Positions 24,868 to 33,656 of a stretch of 64,000 nt of DNA are shown here, one piece after another. Position numbers and translations under genes: made by a program. Source of the stretch: Eubacteriaceae bacterium ES3 (GTDB lineage: Bacteria; Bacillota; Clostridia; Eubacteriales; Eubacteriaceae); the NCBI GenBank assembly GCA_030586155.1, contig CP130741.1:676680-740679 (forward strand), given 5' to 3'. The notes beneath the pieces are model-generated. The model searched no databases. It was not told the DNA's origin and was given only the letters and a program-made list of their open reading frames with translations. The stretch's first letter is position 1. The number at the start of each line of letters is the position of its first letter.

Positions 24868-25176
24868 ATGAGAATCGAAAAGCACCCTATTTTAGGCGAA
24901 GTTCAAAAAGGAAGCCTGGTAGAGTTTGAAATGGATGGCACAATCTTAACCGGTTTTGACGGGGAGCCTATCGCTGCGGCACTAAGAGCGGCTGGGCTGC
25001 TGGTCCATCGACATACTAAAAAGGAATCGGCCAGAGGCATCTTTTGTGCCATAGGCCGATGTACTGACTGCGTTATGGTCGTTAACGGAAAACCTAATGT
25101 TAGAACCTGCGTGACACCATTGGAAGCAGGCATGATTGTTGAAACTCAGTATGGGGTTTCGGCTGGGACAAAATAG
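24868..25176 (+). CDS. [2Fe-2S] subunit of amine/imino-acid dehydrogenase (HcnA/LhpF-like)
   Basis: This 102-residue ferredoxin-like small subunit has a plant-type [2Fe-2S] pattern: C-A-I-G-R-C-T-D-C, then 12 residues to the fourth cysteine in RTCVTP. Its order, F-x-G-x-P-I-A-A-A-L-R-A-A-G-L at the N-terminus, matches the small subunits of hydrogen cyanide synthase (HcnA), hydroxyproline dehydrogenase (LhpF) and the N-terminal domain of sarcosine oxidase alpha. ATG 24868 behind GTGGAGAAAG is preferred to an upstream frame overlapping the previous gene. The alpha-type FAD subunit follows at 25200. Confidence 0.88.
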   Translation: MRIEKHPILGEVQKGSLVEFEMDGTILTGFDGEPIAAALRAAGLLVHRHTKKESARGIFCAIGRCTDCVMVVNGKPNVRTCVTPLEAGMIVETQYGVSAGTK

Positions 25177-25199
25177 GAATGACAGGAAAGGCGTAAAAA

Positions 25200-26792
25200 A
25201 TGAAACGTTATGATTTAATCATTGTTGGGGCTGGGCCAGCTGGACTTTCAGCAGCAATTGAGGCCGCTGGGGCAGGTTTGAATGTTATTGTCTTTGATGA
25301 AAATGCAATGCCGGGTGGTCAGCTCTTTAAGCAAATCCATAAATTCTTTGGCTCTAAGGAACATCAGGCAAAAATCCGCGGCTTTAAAATTGGTGATCAG
25401 CTGCTTAAAGAAGCTTCTGAACTTGGTGTGGAAGTAAGTCTTTCAACCATTGTTACCGGAATTTATCCCAACCGGGAAGTGGTTGTGATGAAAGACGAGC
25501 GGGTTTTTCACTATAAAGCTGATGCCATCATTGTGGCTACTGGGGCTTCGGAAAATATGATCAATTTTAAAGGCTGGACTTTGCCGGGCGTGATTGGTGC
25601 CGGAGCAGCTCAGACGATGATGAATCTGCATGGTGTAAAACCAGGGGAAAAAGTTTTAATGCTGGGGAGTGGAAATGTTGGCCTGGTTGTCAGCTTTCAA
25701 CTTTTGCAGGCTGGCTGTGAGGTTGTAGGAATTGTTGATGCAGCCCCAAGAGTAGGCGGTTATGGTGTCCATGCGGCCAAAGTAGCACGAACGGGCGTTC
25801 CTTTTTATCTATCGCACACCATTATTGAAGCGGAGGGAGCGGAGTCCCTGGAAAAAGTGACCATCGGCCAAGTTGATGAAAACTGGCAGATTATCAGTGG
25901 TTCAGAAAAAACATTTGATGTGGATACCATTTGTTTGGCTGTCGGGCTCTCTCCGATGTCACAGCTTTTAAGAATGGCTGGCTGTGAGATGGTGGAGGAT
26001 CCGAAAAAAGGCGGTACTGTTCCTGTATGTTCTGAGCGTGGTGAAACCTCGATTAGGGGAATTTTTGTTGCCGGTGATGTTTCGGGGATCGAAGAAGCCA
26101 GCTCGGCCATGATTGAAGGGCGGATTGCTGGTTTGTCGGTAGCAGAATATCTTGGTTATATTGATAAGGAAAAGCTTGAAAGCTCTGTTAAACTTCAGGA
26201 AAAGTCCCTTGAGAAACTGCGTCAGGGTATGTTTGCACCAGAAAATCGGGGTAAAGTCCTGACCAAAACAGATGAAGGTTATGAAGTTTCGCAATCCCTC
26301 TTAGAAAAAGGATATATTGCTGACCATGAAATTGAAGGCTATCCTGGTGTTAAAAAGTGTATCAGCATACATCCAGTCATTGAATGCACACAGAATATTC
26401 CCTGTAATCCCTGCCAGGATTCTTGCCCAAAGGGGTGCATTAAAATAGGTGAGAATATCACAGCCTTGCCGGAATTTGATACAGAAACAGAATGTGTTGG
26501 CTGCGGAATGTGTGTAGCGGCCTGTTCCGGACAATCGATATTCTTAATTAATGAAGAAGCTGAAGCGACACACACCCACATTACCATTCCCTACGAATTT
26601 TTGCCTCTTCCGCAAGCTGGCGTAAACGGATTTGCACTGGGTAGAGGTGGAACGGTATTATGCGAAAGCCAGGTGGTCGATGTTAAATCAGTAAAAGCCT
26701 TTGACAAGACCAATTTGCTGACCATAAGGGTTCCCCGGGAGATGGGAATGAAGGCCCGATTTTTTAAACAGGAGGTGAATCCAGTTGGATAG
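25200..26792 (+). CDS. FAD/[4Fe-4S] alpha subunit of amine/imino-acid dehydrogenase
   Basis: This 530-residue flavoprotein has an N-terminal GxGxxG FAD motif IIVGAGPAGLSAA (about 6-18) and a second dinucleotide motif LMLGSGNVGLVVS (about 153-165). A GIFVAGDVSG segment (about 290) closes the FAD site. The C-terminal part has two cysteine clusters, C-x4-C-x2-C-x3-C-P (around CTQNIPCNPCQDSCPKGC) and C-V-G-C-G-M-C-V-A-A-C, which make a bacterial ferredoxin-type [4Fe-4S] region. HcnB, OoxA and LhpE share the first part; the ferredoxin extension is typical of anaerobe versions that pass electrons to ferredoxin or an electron carrier. It overlaps the next gene by 8 bases. Confidence 0.88.
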   Translation: MKRYDLIIVGAGPAGLSAAIEAAGAGLNVIVFDENAMPGGQLFKQIHKFFGSKEHQAKIRGFKIGDQLLKEASELGVEVSLSTIVTGIYPNREVVVMKDERVFHYKADAIIVATGASENMINFKGWTLPGVIGAGAAQTMMNLHGVKPGEKVLMLGSGNVGLVVSFQLLQAGCEVVGIVDAAPRVGGYGVHAAKVARTGVPFYLSHTIIEAEGAESLEKVTIGQVDENWQIISGSEKTFDVDTICLAVGLSPMSQLLRMAGCEMVEDPKKGGTVPVCSERGETSIRGIFVAGDVSGIEEASSAMIEGRIAGLSVAEYLGYIDKEKLESSVKLQEKSLEKLRQGMFAPENRGKVLTKTDEGYEVSQSLLEKGYIADHEIEGYPGVKKCISIHPVIECTQNIPCNPCQDSCPKGCIKIGENITALPEFDTETECVGCGMCVAACSGQSIFLINEEAEATHTHITIPYEFLPLPQAGVNGFALGRGGTVLCESQVVDVKSVKAFDKTNLLTIRVPREMGMKARFFKQEVNPVG

Positions 26793-27114
26793 ACTAAATG
26801 ATCGTTCAAGAGATATCGGTGAATTTGTTCCAATGGCTGATGATGAGATGATTATCTGTCGCTGTGAAGAAGTGACTAAAGGCGAAATTAGAAGAGCGGT
26901 GCATGCCGGTATGTTTACTTTAAAAGAAGTCAGAAAGTTCCTGCGTACTGGAATGGGCTTGTGTCAGGGACAGACTTGCGGCCGACTGGTTAAAGGAATT
27001 ATTGCCAAAGAACTGGGAATGAAGCCAATAGAGCTGGAATCAGCAGTTGGCAGAGCACCTATGCGTCCGATAGAAATGCAGGCTCTGGCTAATGATGCCG
27101 CGGAGGTAGGTTAA
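26785..27114 (+). CDS. BFD-like [2Fe-2S]-binding protein
   Basis: This 109-residue protein has the BFD-like Fer2 pattern: C-R-C-E-E-V-T-K-G-E-I followed by a C-Q-G-Q-T-C-G-R-L motif, four cysteines for one [2Fe-2S] cluster. In one-piece opine/sarcosine oxidase alpha subunits this domain is fused; here it is a separate gene. It starts with TTG behind GGAGGTGA within the end of the alpha subunit gene, so translation is coupled. It is part of the same electron-transfer complex. Confidence 0.85.
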   Translation: MDRLNDRSRDIGEFVPMADDEMIICRCEEVTKGEIRRAVHAGMFTLKEVRKFLRTGMGLCQGQTCGRLVKGIIAKELGMKPIELESAVGRAPMRPIEMQALANDAAEVG

Positions 27115-27115
27115 G

Positions 27116-28240
27116 ATGAACAAAGCAGATGTAATTATTATTGGTTCCGGTGTGATCGGTAATGCAGCGGCTTATCACCTGGCTAAAGCGGGAAAATCAG
27201 TGATTGTTCTGGAAAAGGACGATAATATCGGTGACGGCGGCTCAACCAGAAATGGTGGCGGTGTCAGACAATCGGGACGACATCCAGCAGAGCTGCCGCT
27301 GGCTATGTTCGGAGTGAAAAATTTATGGCCTAATCTGTCAGAAGACCTGGGCGTTGATGTGGAGTATTATCAGGAAGGTAATTTGAGGTTAGGAAAAACT
27401 GATAAACATCTGGATATTCTAAACGGCCTGACTGATCGGGCGAAGACACTGGGTCTGGAAGTTGAGATGATTGATGGTGAGCAGGCTAGAGATATAAATC
27501 CCTATCTGTCTGATGAGGTCATCGGTGCCAGCTGGTGCCCGACTGATGGTCATGCCAATCCTTTGTTGGTCACTATGGCCTATTATAAAAAAGCTCGGGA
27601 ATTAGGAGCTCAATTCGTCACTGGCGAAGAAGTGCTGGAGATAAGAAAAGTCAGAGGGTCTGCCAGAAAAGTTGTAACGCAGACAAATACTTATGAAGCG
27701 GATAAAATTATTTTGGCGGCAGGGCTAGGCAGTCGAAAAATTGCCAATACAATTGGCCTTGATGTACCGATGAATCCGGTTCTGTTAGAAGTTCTGGTTA
27801 CAGAGGCCCAGCCTGAGATGTTCTATCAGATGCTGGGGACTGCTGAAGCAGATTTCTATGGTCATCAGAGCACTCATGGTTCATTTGTCTTTGGCGGGAC
27901 ATCGGGCTTGGACGCTTATCAGGAATATGATCCGGAACAGGCAACCCAGAGTGCAACGGCGCCCTGTATTTGTCGGGGAATCTTAAAATATTTTCCTGAA
28001 ATGAAGGAATTTAAAATTATCAGAACCTGGGCCGGAACAATCGATGATTGCGTAGACCATATTCCGGTAATCAGTCATGTTGAAGAGGTACCGGGACTGA
28101 TTTTGGCGTGTGGTTTTTCCGGACATGGTTTTGGGATTTCGCCTACCGTTGGATTGCTGTTGTCAGAAATGGCGATGGACCAGGAAACGACCTTAGACAC
28201 GTCGGCATTTAGGTATGATCGGTTTAAAACAAAGATATAA
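27116..28240 (+). CDS. FAD-dependent beta subunit, DAO family (HcnC/LhpB-like)
   Basis: This 374-residue DAO-family flavoprotein should carry the substrate-oxidising site. It begins IIIGSGVIGNAAAYHLAKAGKSV, followed by GDGGSTRNGGGVRQSGRHP. Near the end are RTWAGTIDDCVDHIPV and ACGFSGHGFGISPTVG, the usual substrate- and flavin-contact segments. HcnC, LhpB, OoxB and glycine or sarcosine oxidases are relatives, all oxidising the C-N bond of amino or imino acids. It lies 1 base after the BFD-like gene, and RidA follows by 17 bases. The substrate is unknown; a cyclic imino acid, N-methyl or opine-type amino acid is likely. Confidence 0.88.
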   Translation: MNKADVIIIGSGVIGNAAAYHLAKAGKSVIVLEKDDNIGDGGSTRNGGGVRQSGRHPAELPLAMFGVKNLWPNLSEDLGVDVEYYQEGNLRLGKTDKHLDILNGLTDRAKTLGLEVEMIDGEQARDINPYLSDEVIGASWCPTDGHANPLLVTMAYYKKARELGAQFVTGEEVLEIRKVRGSARKVVTQTNTYEADKIILAAGLGSRKIANTIGLDVPMNPVLLEVLVTEAQPEMFYQMLGTAEADFYGHQSTHGSFVFGGTSGLDAYQEYDPEQATQSATAPCICRGILKYFPEMKEFKIIRTWAGTIDDCVDHIPVISHVEEVPGLILACGFSGHGFGISPTVGLLLSEMAMDQETTLDTSAFRYDRFKTKI

Positions 28241-28257
28241 ATAGAAGAGGCAAAAAA

Positions 28258-28653
28258 ATGGAAATGATTCGAAAAAACTATTCATCAGGAGCACCCTTGG
28301 AAGAGAAAGCGGGCTATTCCCGCATGGTATCAGTAGGTCCCTTTGTATCCATTGGCGGGACAACTTCCGTGCAGCCAGATGGCAGCGTTTATGGGATTGA
28401 TGATCCTTATGGTCAGACAAAGTATGTGCTGGAAAAATTTGTGGATCTGCTTAAGCAGGCTGATGCATCTGTTGCTGATGTGACAAAAGTCAAAGTTTAT
28501 ACGACTGATATGGCTTATGCTCCGCAGATTGCTAGAGCCTATACGGAAATATTTTTTGAGGTCAAACCATTATTTACAATGGTTGGGACAACCATGCTAA
28601 ACCGGGAAAGCCAATTGGTGGAAATTGAACTGGATGCTATAAAAGGCGCTTAA
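28258..28653 (+). CDS. RidA-family imine/enamine deaminase
   Basis: This 131-residue protein belongs to the RidA/YjgF family, which hydrolyse reactive 2-aminoacrylate and other imines to keto acids and ammonia. It has the family layout (YSRMVSVGPFVSIGGTTS near the start, VKVYTTDMAY, and a final VEIELDAIKG), but the usual C-x-x-R-V at the end of the family is changed here to M-L-N-R-E-S-Q, so the arginine position is retained in a different context. It lies last in the amine-oxidation operon and would clear the imine product. Confidence 0.88.
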   Translation: MEMIRKNYSSGAPLEEKAGYSRMVSVGPFVSIGGTTSVQPDGSVYGIDDPYGQTKYVLEKFVDLLKQADASVADVTKVKVYTTDMAYAPQIARAYTEIFFEVKPLFTMVGTTMLNRESQLVEIELDAIKGA

Positions 28654-28657
28654 ACTT

Positions 28658-28692
28658 AAAAAGGCGGTCACAAAATTGTGACTGCCTTTTTG
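28658..28692. terminator. Bidirectional terminator
   Basis: AAAAAGGCGGTCACAA, AA and TTGTGACTGCCTTTTT form a long stem with one mismatch-type G-U pair. It ends the RidA operon and, on the other strand, the DUF308 gene. Confidence 0.85.
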
Positions 28693-28754
28693 CTTAATAT
28701 AAAGTTTCAAAATAACAATAAATATTTCTCAATACTTTATAGAAGAATTAATTT

Positions 28755-29282
28755 TTATCGAATAGTGTGTGTGGACATGACTTCAGCAAAAAGTGCAATC
28801 CCACCGACGATCAGATAAATGCCGGCGATAAAACCGAATCCTAATAGAGCGGCAACAGGTGCAAAAATCAGGAATACTGATAGCAACAGGTTGATGACAC
28901 CGGAAGCAATCAGCCATCCGCTGCCTTCAGCACCGGATTTTTTAATAGTCATCCCGGCAGAAAGCTGATTAATACCAGCCGACATGGACATAAAAGCCAG
29001 CATGAAAGCAAATGTACCGGCTGTCTGCAGCGTACTGGACATAACTAAAAGAATACCCAAAACAACGGCCATAATCCCTGTGACCAGTGTCCAGCCATTT
29101 TTAACCGTGCTCTTTGCATAAGTCACAATACTGAAAATACCATAAGCCAGGATCCCCAGCTCAAAAAGCCAAAAAATGATTTCAGCGGCAAAGACAGGTT
29201 TGGTAAATACAAGAACGCCCATGACAATCATGAGAATTGATACAATAATACCGAAAATCTTCATAGATTTCAAAAATTCCAT
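28755..29282 (-). CDS. DUF308/HdeD-like membrane protein
   Basis: This 175-residue protein has six hydrophobic segments in three similar pairs, as in the HdeD/DUF308 family (acid-resistance membrane protein of enterobacteria; function in Firmicutes unknown). The pattern is MKIFGIIVSILMIVMGVLVF, then GILAYGIFSIVTY, a second module with LVTGIMAVVLGILLV, and a third ending GFIAGIYLIVGGIALF. AAAGGAG lies 6-7 bases before the ATG. It is single, with its own upstream region, divergent from endonuclease IV. Confidence 0.85.
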   Translation of the reverse strand: MEFLKSMKIFGIIVSILMIVMGVLVFTKPVFAAEIIFWLFELGILAYGIFSIVTYAKSTVKNGWTLVTGIMAVVLGILLVMSSTLQTAGTFAFMLAFMSMSAGINQLSAGMTIKKSGAEGSGWLIASGVINLLLSVFLIFAPVAALLGFGFIAGIYLIVGGIALFAEVMSTHTIR

Positions 29283-29363
29283 TTTGTTTCTCCTTTTTTT
29301 AAATTGTATAAATCAATTTTACATGATAACCTTTATTTATACAAGTTAAGAGGAGGATAATTT

Positions 29364-30194
29364 ATGCTAATTATTGGACCACATTTGTCTATTGCTAAAG
29401 GATTTACCAAAGCAGGACAGACTGCACTTGAAATAAATGCCAATACTTTTCAGTTTTTCACCAGAAATCCTCGGGGTGGAAAGGCAAAAGACCTGGAACA
29501 GAAAGATGTTGAAGGTCTTGTAGATATTATGGAAGAAAACAATTTTGGACCACTTTTAGCCCATGCACCCTATACCATGAATCTGGCCTCAGAAAATCCG
29601 GAAACCAGAGCATTTGCTCAGACAGTTTTTAAAGAGGATCTGCTAAGGCTTAAAGACTTACCTTGCCAGCTTTACAATTTTCACCCGGGCAGTCATACTG
29701 GTCAGGGGGTGGAAAAAGGGATTGGGCTGATCGTTGATGCTCTGAATGAATTGATGTGGGAAGACCAGAAAGCAACAGTGTTACTGGAAACCATGTCGGG
29801 AAAAGGAAGCGAAATTGGTCGTAGTTTTGGTGAGCTGAGAGCAATCATTAATGATCTTTCGTTAAAAAATAAAATCGGAGTTTGTCTGGATACCTGCCAT
29901 GTCTATTCAGCCGGCTATAATATTACGGAAGAACTTCAGTCTGTGCTTGATCAGTTTGACCGCATGATTGGACTGAAATTTTTAAAAGCGATTCATTTAA
30001 ATGATAGCATGATGCCATTTGAAAGTCATAAAGATCGCCATGAAAAACTGGGAAAAGGAACGATTGGGAAAAAGGCCTTTGAAAAAATCGTTACAGAACC
30101 AATACTCAAAGATATTCCTTTTTTTCTGGAAACACCTTATGATAACTATTTGGGTTATGCTGATGAAATTGCCTGGTTACGTAGTTTATCGTAA
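29364..30194 (+). CDS. nfo: Endonuclease IV (AP endonuclease)
   Basis: This 276-residue protein is a TIM-barrel AP endonuclease with the usual zinc-site segments: LAHAPYTMNLA, NFHPGSHTGQG, LLETMSGKGSEIG, GVCLDTCHVYSAGY, AIHLNDSM, HKDRHEKLGKG and FFLETP. It cleaves 5' to abasic sites in base-excision repair. GAGGAGG precedes the ATG. Length matches the family. A run of TTTTTTT follows at about 30223 but no clear stem. Confidence 0.96.
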   Translation: MLIIGPHLSIAKGFTKAGQTALEINANTFQFFTRNPRGGKAKDLEQKDVEGLVDIMEENNFGPLLAHAPYTMNLASENPETRAFAQTVFKEDLLRLKDLPCQLYNFHPGSHTGQGVEKGIGLIVDALNELMWEDQKATVLLETMSGKGSEIGRSFGELRAIINDLSLKNKIGVCLDTCHVYSAGYNITEELQSVLDQFDRMIGLKFLKAIHLNDSMMPFESHKDRHEKLGKGTIGKKAFEKIVTEPILKDIPFFLETPYDNYLGYADEIAWLRSLS

Positions 30195-30245
30195 TGTGAA
30201 AAAGGATCCGATGGGATTCTTTTTTTTGTATTAAAACAAAATAGA

Positions 30246-30299
30246 TTGACAATAAGGGGAAATTTGGTATAATCAATATGTGAATAAGTGTTCACGTAT
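30246..30299 (+). promoter_or_regulatory. Promoter and ArsR/SmtB-type operator of the metal-efflux operon
   Basis: TTGACA (30246-30251), 16-base spacer, TATAAT (30268-30273). The imperfect palindrome ATATGTGAATA-AG-TGTTCACGTAT (30276-30299, 9 of 11 matched) covers the start region. It resembles the SmtB/CadC-type 12-2-12 operator. Confidence 0.75.
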
Positions 30300-30316
30300 T
30301 GAATGGAGGAGGGCTT

Positions 30317-30628
30317 ATGATAAAAGAAGAATCAGTCAGTTATAATGATGATCTCCTGTTCACTGCAGCAGAATTTTTTAAAGTATTAGGAGATTCCACT
30401 CGGATTAAAATAGTTTCGCTCTTATTTGAACAGGGAGAGCTTTGTGTCGGTGATATAGTTGATCAGGTTCAGGTTTCAAGAACTGCCGTATCCCATCAGT
30501 TGCGGGTTTTAAAAGATAATCGAATCATATCTAACAGAAAAGATGGCCAGATGAAATATTATCGGCTGGATGATCATCATATTGAGGATATTGTCCGGTT
30601 AAGCATTATACATTTACAGCATCAGTAA
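30317..30628 (+). CDS. ArsR/SmtB-family metal-responsive repressor
   Basis: This 103-residue winged helix regulator contains FFKVLGDSTRIKIVSLLFEQGELCVGDIVDQVQVSRTAVSHQLRVL, the ArsR-family helix-turn-helix with LC-V-G-D as part of helix 3. The C-terminal helix carries DDHHIEDIVRLSIIHLQHQ, similar to the alpha-5 zinc site (D-x-H...H-x2-H) of SmtB/CzrA. It should repress the operon until Zn, Cd or a similar ion binds. ATG 30317 follows TGGAGGAGGG; an upstream in-frame ATG (30299) sits in the operator and is less likely. The ATPase is 17 bases downstream. Confidence 0.9.
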   Translation: MIKEESVSYNDDLLFTAAEFFKVLGDSTRIKIVSLLFEQGELCVGDIVDQVQVSRTAVSHQLRVLKDNRIISNRKDGQMKYYRLDDHHIEDIVRLSIIHLQHQ

Positions 30629-30644
30629 AAAAAGAGGTGACAAA

Positions 30645-32891
30645 ATGAAATTATATTTAGATGGGCTGACCTGCGCAAGCTGTGCAGGAAAAATTGAACG
30701 TTTGGTTAGTAAAATGCCTAATATTAATGAGGTAAGTTTTTCAATGGCTACTGGAACCTTAAATATTGAAGAGGGAATGGATTTCTCGCCGGAAGTTACC
30801 TTTGATGCGGTGGTCAAGCTGGTTAAATCACTGGAACCACATGTAGTCGTCAGTAAAACAAAATTTAGCGAGACGATAAAACCTGATTGTCACTGTCATG
30901 AAGGGAGCTGCTGCTCTGGTCATGTTGAAACACATTCAGAACATGAAGACCACCATCATGGACATGACGGACATCAGCATGGAGAAATGGAAAAGCGTGA
31001 GAAAATTGAATTGCTGATTGCCATGATTTTATTTGTCGGTGGATTTGTGACCAAAGCTTTGATGCCAGAAACACTTGCAGCGGTTTCAATGGGAATATTT
31101 TTGGGAGCATATCTCCTGGCTGGTTATCACGTTATTCTGCTGGCGCTCAAAAACATCGGACATGGTCAGATTTTTGATGAAAATTTCCTGATGGCCATTG
31201 CTACGGTGGGTGCTCTTATTTTAGGTGAATGGCCGGAAGCGGCTGGGGTCATGATTTTCTTTGGTGTCGGAGAATATTTTCAGGCTAAAGCCGTTGATAA
31301 TGCAAGAAATGCGATCTCCGAAACCATTCATTTCAGTGTCGAAAACGCTCATCTGATTGATGGTGAGGGCACCCGTACCGTTGACGCAACGATGATCAGG
31401 AAAGATGATCTGCTACTGGTTAAGCCAGGGGAAAAGATTCCGGCTGATGGAGTAGTATTTGAAGGACTTTCTTATCTTGATACTTCACCGCTGACCGGCG
31501 AGTCTTACCCTCGAAAAGTAAATGTTGGCGATACAGTTCTCAGTGGCATGATTAACGGCCAGGATGTTCTGAAAATCAGGGTAACAAAAGATTATGAAGA
31601 CTCAACTGCAGTAAAAATTATGCACCTTATCGAAGAGGCCAGTGATCGGAAAGGGAAAACAGAAAAATTCATTACTAAGTTTTCTCGATACTATACCCCA
31701 GCTGTTGTTATATCGGCTCTGCTCTTGGCTATTATACCACCGCTATTGATAGAAGGCGCAAGCTTTGAAACCTGGATCTATCAGAGCTTGATTTTTCTTG
31801 TCGTTTCATGTCCCTGTGCTTTGGTTTTATCAATCCCGATTTCGTATTTTGGCGGCATTGGCCGGGCTTCAAAAGAAGGGATTTTAATAAAAGGCGGTAA
31901 TTACCTGGATGTTTTATATCAGGTTGATACTTTTGTTTTTGATAAAACCGGTACCCTGACCCTTGGAGAATTCTCAGTTTTGCAGGTGGAGCTGGCTGAA
32001 GGGATACAAAAAGACGACTTTCTTCAAGCCGCAGCGGCTGGAGAATATTTCTCCAATCACCCTATTGCAGAAGCTGTTAGAGATTATTCAAAATGCCGGA
32101 TTTCGGAAAAGTCTTTGTCCGAACATAAAGAAATACCGGGTAAAGGAACCCAGGTTAAATGGGAAGGCAAAAGCGTGCTGGTGGGCAATAAGAGTTTATT
32201 CAGCGAAAATGAAATAGTAACACCTGATTGGGACGGCGAAGGGACCATTGTTTATGTGGCAATTGATGAAAAATTTGCAGGAATGATGATTCTTGGTGAT
32301 CAGATAAAAGAAAATGCTGAAAAAATGGTAGTTGGATTAAAAAATATTGGGATCGAGAAAACCGTAATGCTTAGTGGCGATAATCAGAAAACGGCTGATA
32401 GAGTCGGTCGAATCCTTGGACTTGATCAGGTGGTTGGAGATTGTCTGCCCCAGGATAAAGTTTCTGAGTTTGAAAAGATTAAGAAGACAAGTAAAAAGAC
32501 GGTCTATGTTGGCGATGGGATGAATGATGCTCCGGTTCTGGCAATTTCTGATGCCGGTATGGCAATGGGAGGATTAGGATCCGATGCGGCGATTGAAGCA
32601 GCCGATATTATACTGATGAAGGATGATCCCCAGGATATTCTAAAAGCTGTTGATATAGCTCAATATACTCGAAAAATCATGATTCAAAATATTGTTTTGG
32701 CTCTGGGAATAAAATTTCTGGTACTGGGACTGACAGTAATGGGCTTCGGTGAGATGTATATGGCAGTATTTGCCGATGTCGGGGCTGCGGTTATTACGAT
32801 CCTCAATACTAGCCGGATTTTAAGATACCAAGGTCGGTCAGGAAATGATAGGCGAGATACCATGAATTTGAAACCTACTGAAGTGAACTGA
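30645..32891 (+). CDS. Heavy-metal P1B-type ATPase (CadA/ZntA-like)
   Basis: This 748-residue efflux pump begins with a heavy-metal-associated domain (LDGLTCASCAGKIERL, CxxC at about 10-13). A His-rich stretch follows (about 84-120, many H and HH). About eight TM helices carry the metal-binding C389-P-C391, then D433KTGTLT as the phosphorylated aspartate, an H-P motif (NHPIAEAV) and GDGMNDAPVL. CPC with an ArsR-type SmtB-like repressor fits export of Zn(II), Cd(II) or Pb(II); the long His-rich insert favours zinc. Its last codons overlap the terminator stem. Confidence 0.95.
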   Translation: MKLYLDGLTCASCAGKIERLVSKMPNINEVSFSMATGTLNIEEGMDFSPEVTFDAVVKLVKSLEPHVVVSKTKFSETIKPDCHCHEGSCCSGHVETHSEHEDHHHGHDGHQHGEMEKREKIELLIAMILFVGGFVTKALMPETLAAVSMGIFLGAYLLAGYHVILLALKNIGHGQIFDENFLMAIATVGALILGEWPEAAGVMIFFGVGEYFQAKAVDNARNAISETIHFSVENAHLIDGEGTRTVDATMIRKDDLLLVKPGEKIPADGVVFEGLSYLDTSPLTGESYPRKVNVGDTVLSGMINGQDVLKIRVTKDYEDSTAVKIMHLIEEASDRKGKTEKFITKFSRYYTPAVVISALLLAIIPPLLIEGASFETWIYQSLIFLVVSCPCALVLSIPISYFGGIGRASKEGILIKGGNYLDVLYQVDTFVFDKTGTLTLGEFSVLQVELAEGIQKDDFLQAAAAGEYFSNHPIAEAVRDYSKCRISEKSLSEHKEIPGKGTQVKWEGKSVLVGNKSLFSENEIVTPDWDGEGTIVYVAIDEKFAGMMILGDQIKENAEKMVVGLKNIGIEKTVMLSGDNQKTADRVGRILGLDQVVGDCLPQDKVSEFEKIKKTSKKTVYVGDGMNDAPVLAISDAGMAMGGLGSDAAIEAADIILMKDDPQDILKAVDIAQYTRKIMIQNIVLALGIKFLVLGLTVMGFGEMYMAVFADVGAAVITILNTSRILRYQGRSGNDRRDTMNLKPTEVN

Positions 32892-32907
32892 TGTTCACTT
32901 CTTTCTT
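32880..32907 (+). terminator. Terminator overlapping the ATPase stop codon
   Basis: GAAGTGAAC, TGAT and GTTCACTTC form a perfect 9-bp stem followed by TTTCTT. Its arms also contain the GTGAAC/GTTCAC core of the upstream operator. Confidence 0.65.
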
Positions 32908-32926
32908 ATAATGTGGAAGCGTTTAC

Positions 32927-32955
32927 TTGACATTAGACAGAGAAAAGTGTATGAT
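32927..32955 (+). promoter_or_regulatory. Promoter of the first corrinoid-protein gene
   Basis: TTGACA (32927-32932), 17-base spacer, TATGAT (32950-32955). Confidence 0.75.
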
Positions 32956-33020
32956 ACCCTCATAAACATGTACACACAAGCTAAACATGTTATTCTTATT
33001 GTAATAAGGAAGGTAAAGCT

Positions 33021-33650
33021 ATGTTGGATTTAAAAGTGTTAACTCAAGCGGTGGGAGACTTGGAAGAAGAAGAGGTAATTGATCTTTTAAATGAGTTTGT
33101 AGAAACAAACCCTTCTGAGGATGAGGCGCAGGAAGCCGTAGCAGCATGCCAGGGAGGAATGGCGATTGTTGGCGACCTGTTTGAAAAAGGTGAATATTTT
33201 GTTGGAGATCTGATTTTTGCCGGAGAATTACTAACAGAAGCAATCAATACATTAAAACCTGTTCTGGGAGGAAGTGGTGCAGGTTCAAGTGGAACAATTA
33301 TTATTGGAACCGTACATGGAGATCTCCATGATATCGGAAAAAATATTTTCAAGAGCATGTGTGAAGCAGCTGGTTTTGAAGTTGTTGATTTGGGGATTGA
33401 TGTTGCACCAGAAATTTTTGTCGAAAAGGCTAAAGCCGTTCAGCCGGATATTATCGGTATGAGTGGGGTTTTAACTTTGGCAATTGATTCGATGAAAGAT
33501 ACAGTTGATTCGCTAAAGGCGGCAGGTGTTAACGCCAAAATAATTATTGGCGGAAATCCGGTCACTAAAGAAGCCTGTGAATTTGTGGGAGCAGATAATT
33601 ATACAACTAATGCGGCTGAAGGCGTAAAAATGTGTCAAGCTTGGATTTAG
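33021..33650 (+). CDS. Cobalamin-binding corrinoid protein (MtaC/MttC type)
   Basis: This 209-residue methyl carrier has an N-terminal four-helix cap (about 1-85, ending GDLIFAGELL) and a C-terminal Rossmann domain. It has the cobalamin motif D101-L-H103-D-I-G106, in G-T-V-H-G-D-L-H-D-I-G, where His replaces the lower ligand of cobalt. SGVLTLAID and GGNPVTKE also fit. It accepts a methyl group from a substrate-specific methyltransferase and passes it to tetrahydrofolate through a second methyltransferase. It stands alone with its own promoter and terminator; no methyltransferase gene is adjacent. GGAAGG precedes the ATG. Confidence 0.93.
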   Translation: MLDLKVLTQAVGDLEEEEVIDLLNEFVETNPSEDEAQEAVAACQGGMAIVGDLFEKGEYFVGDLIFAGELLTEAINTLKPVLGGSGAGSSGTIIIGTVHGDLHDIGKNIFKSMCEAAGFEVVDLGIDVAPEIFVEKAKAVQPDIIGMSGVLTLAIDSMKDTVDSLKAAGVNAKIIIGGNPVTKEACEFVGADNYTTNAAEGVKMCQAWI

Positions 33651-33656
33651 CATTAT

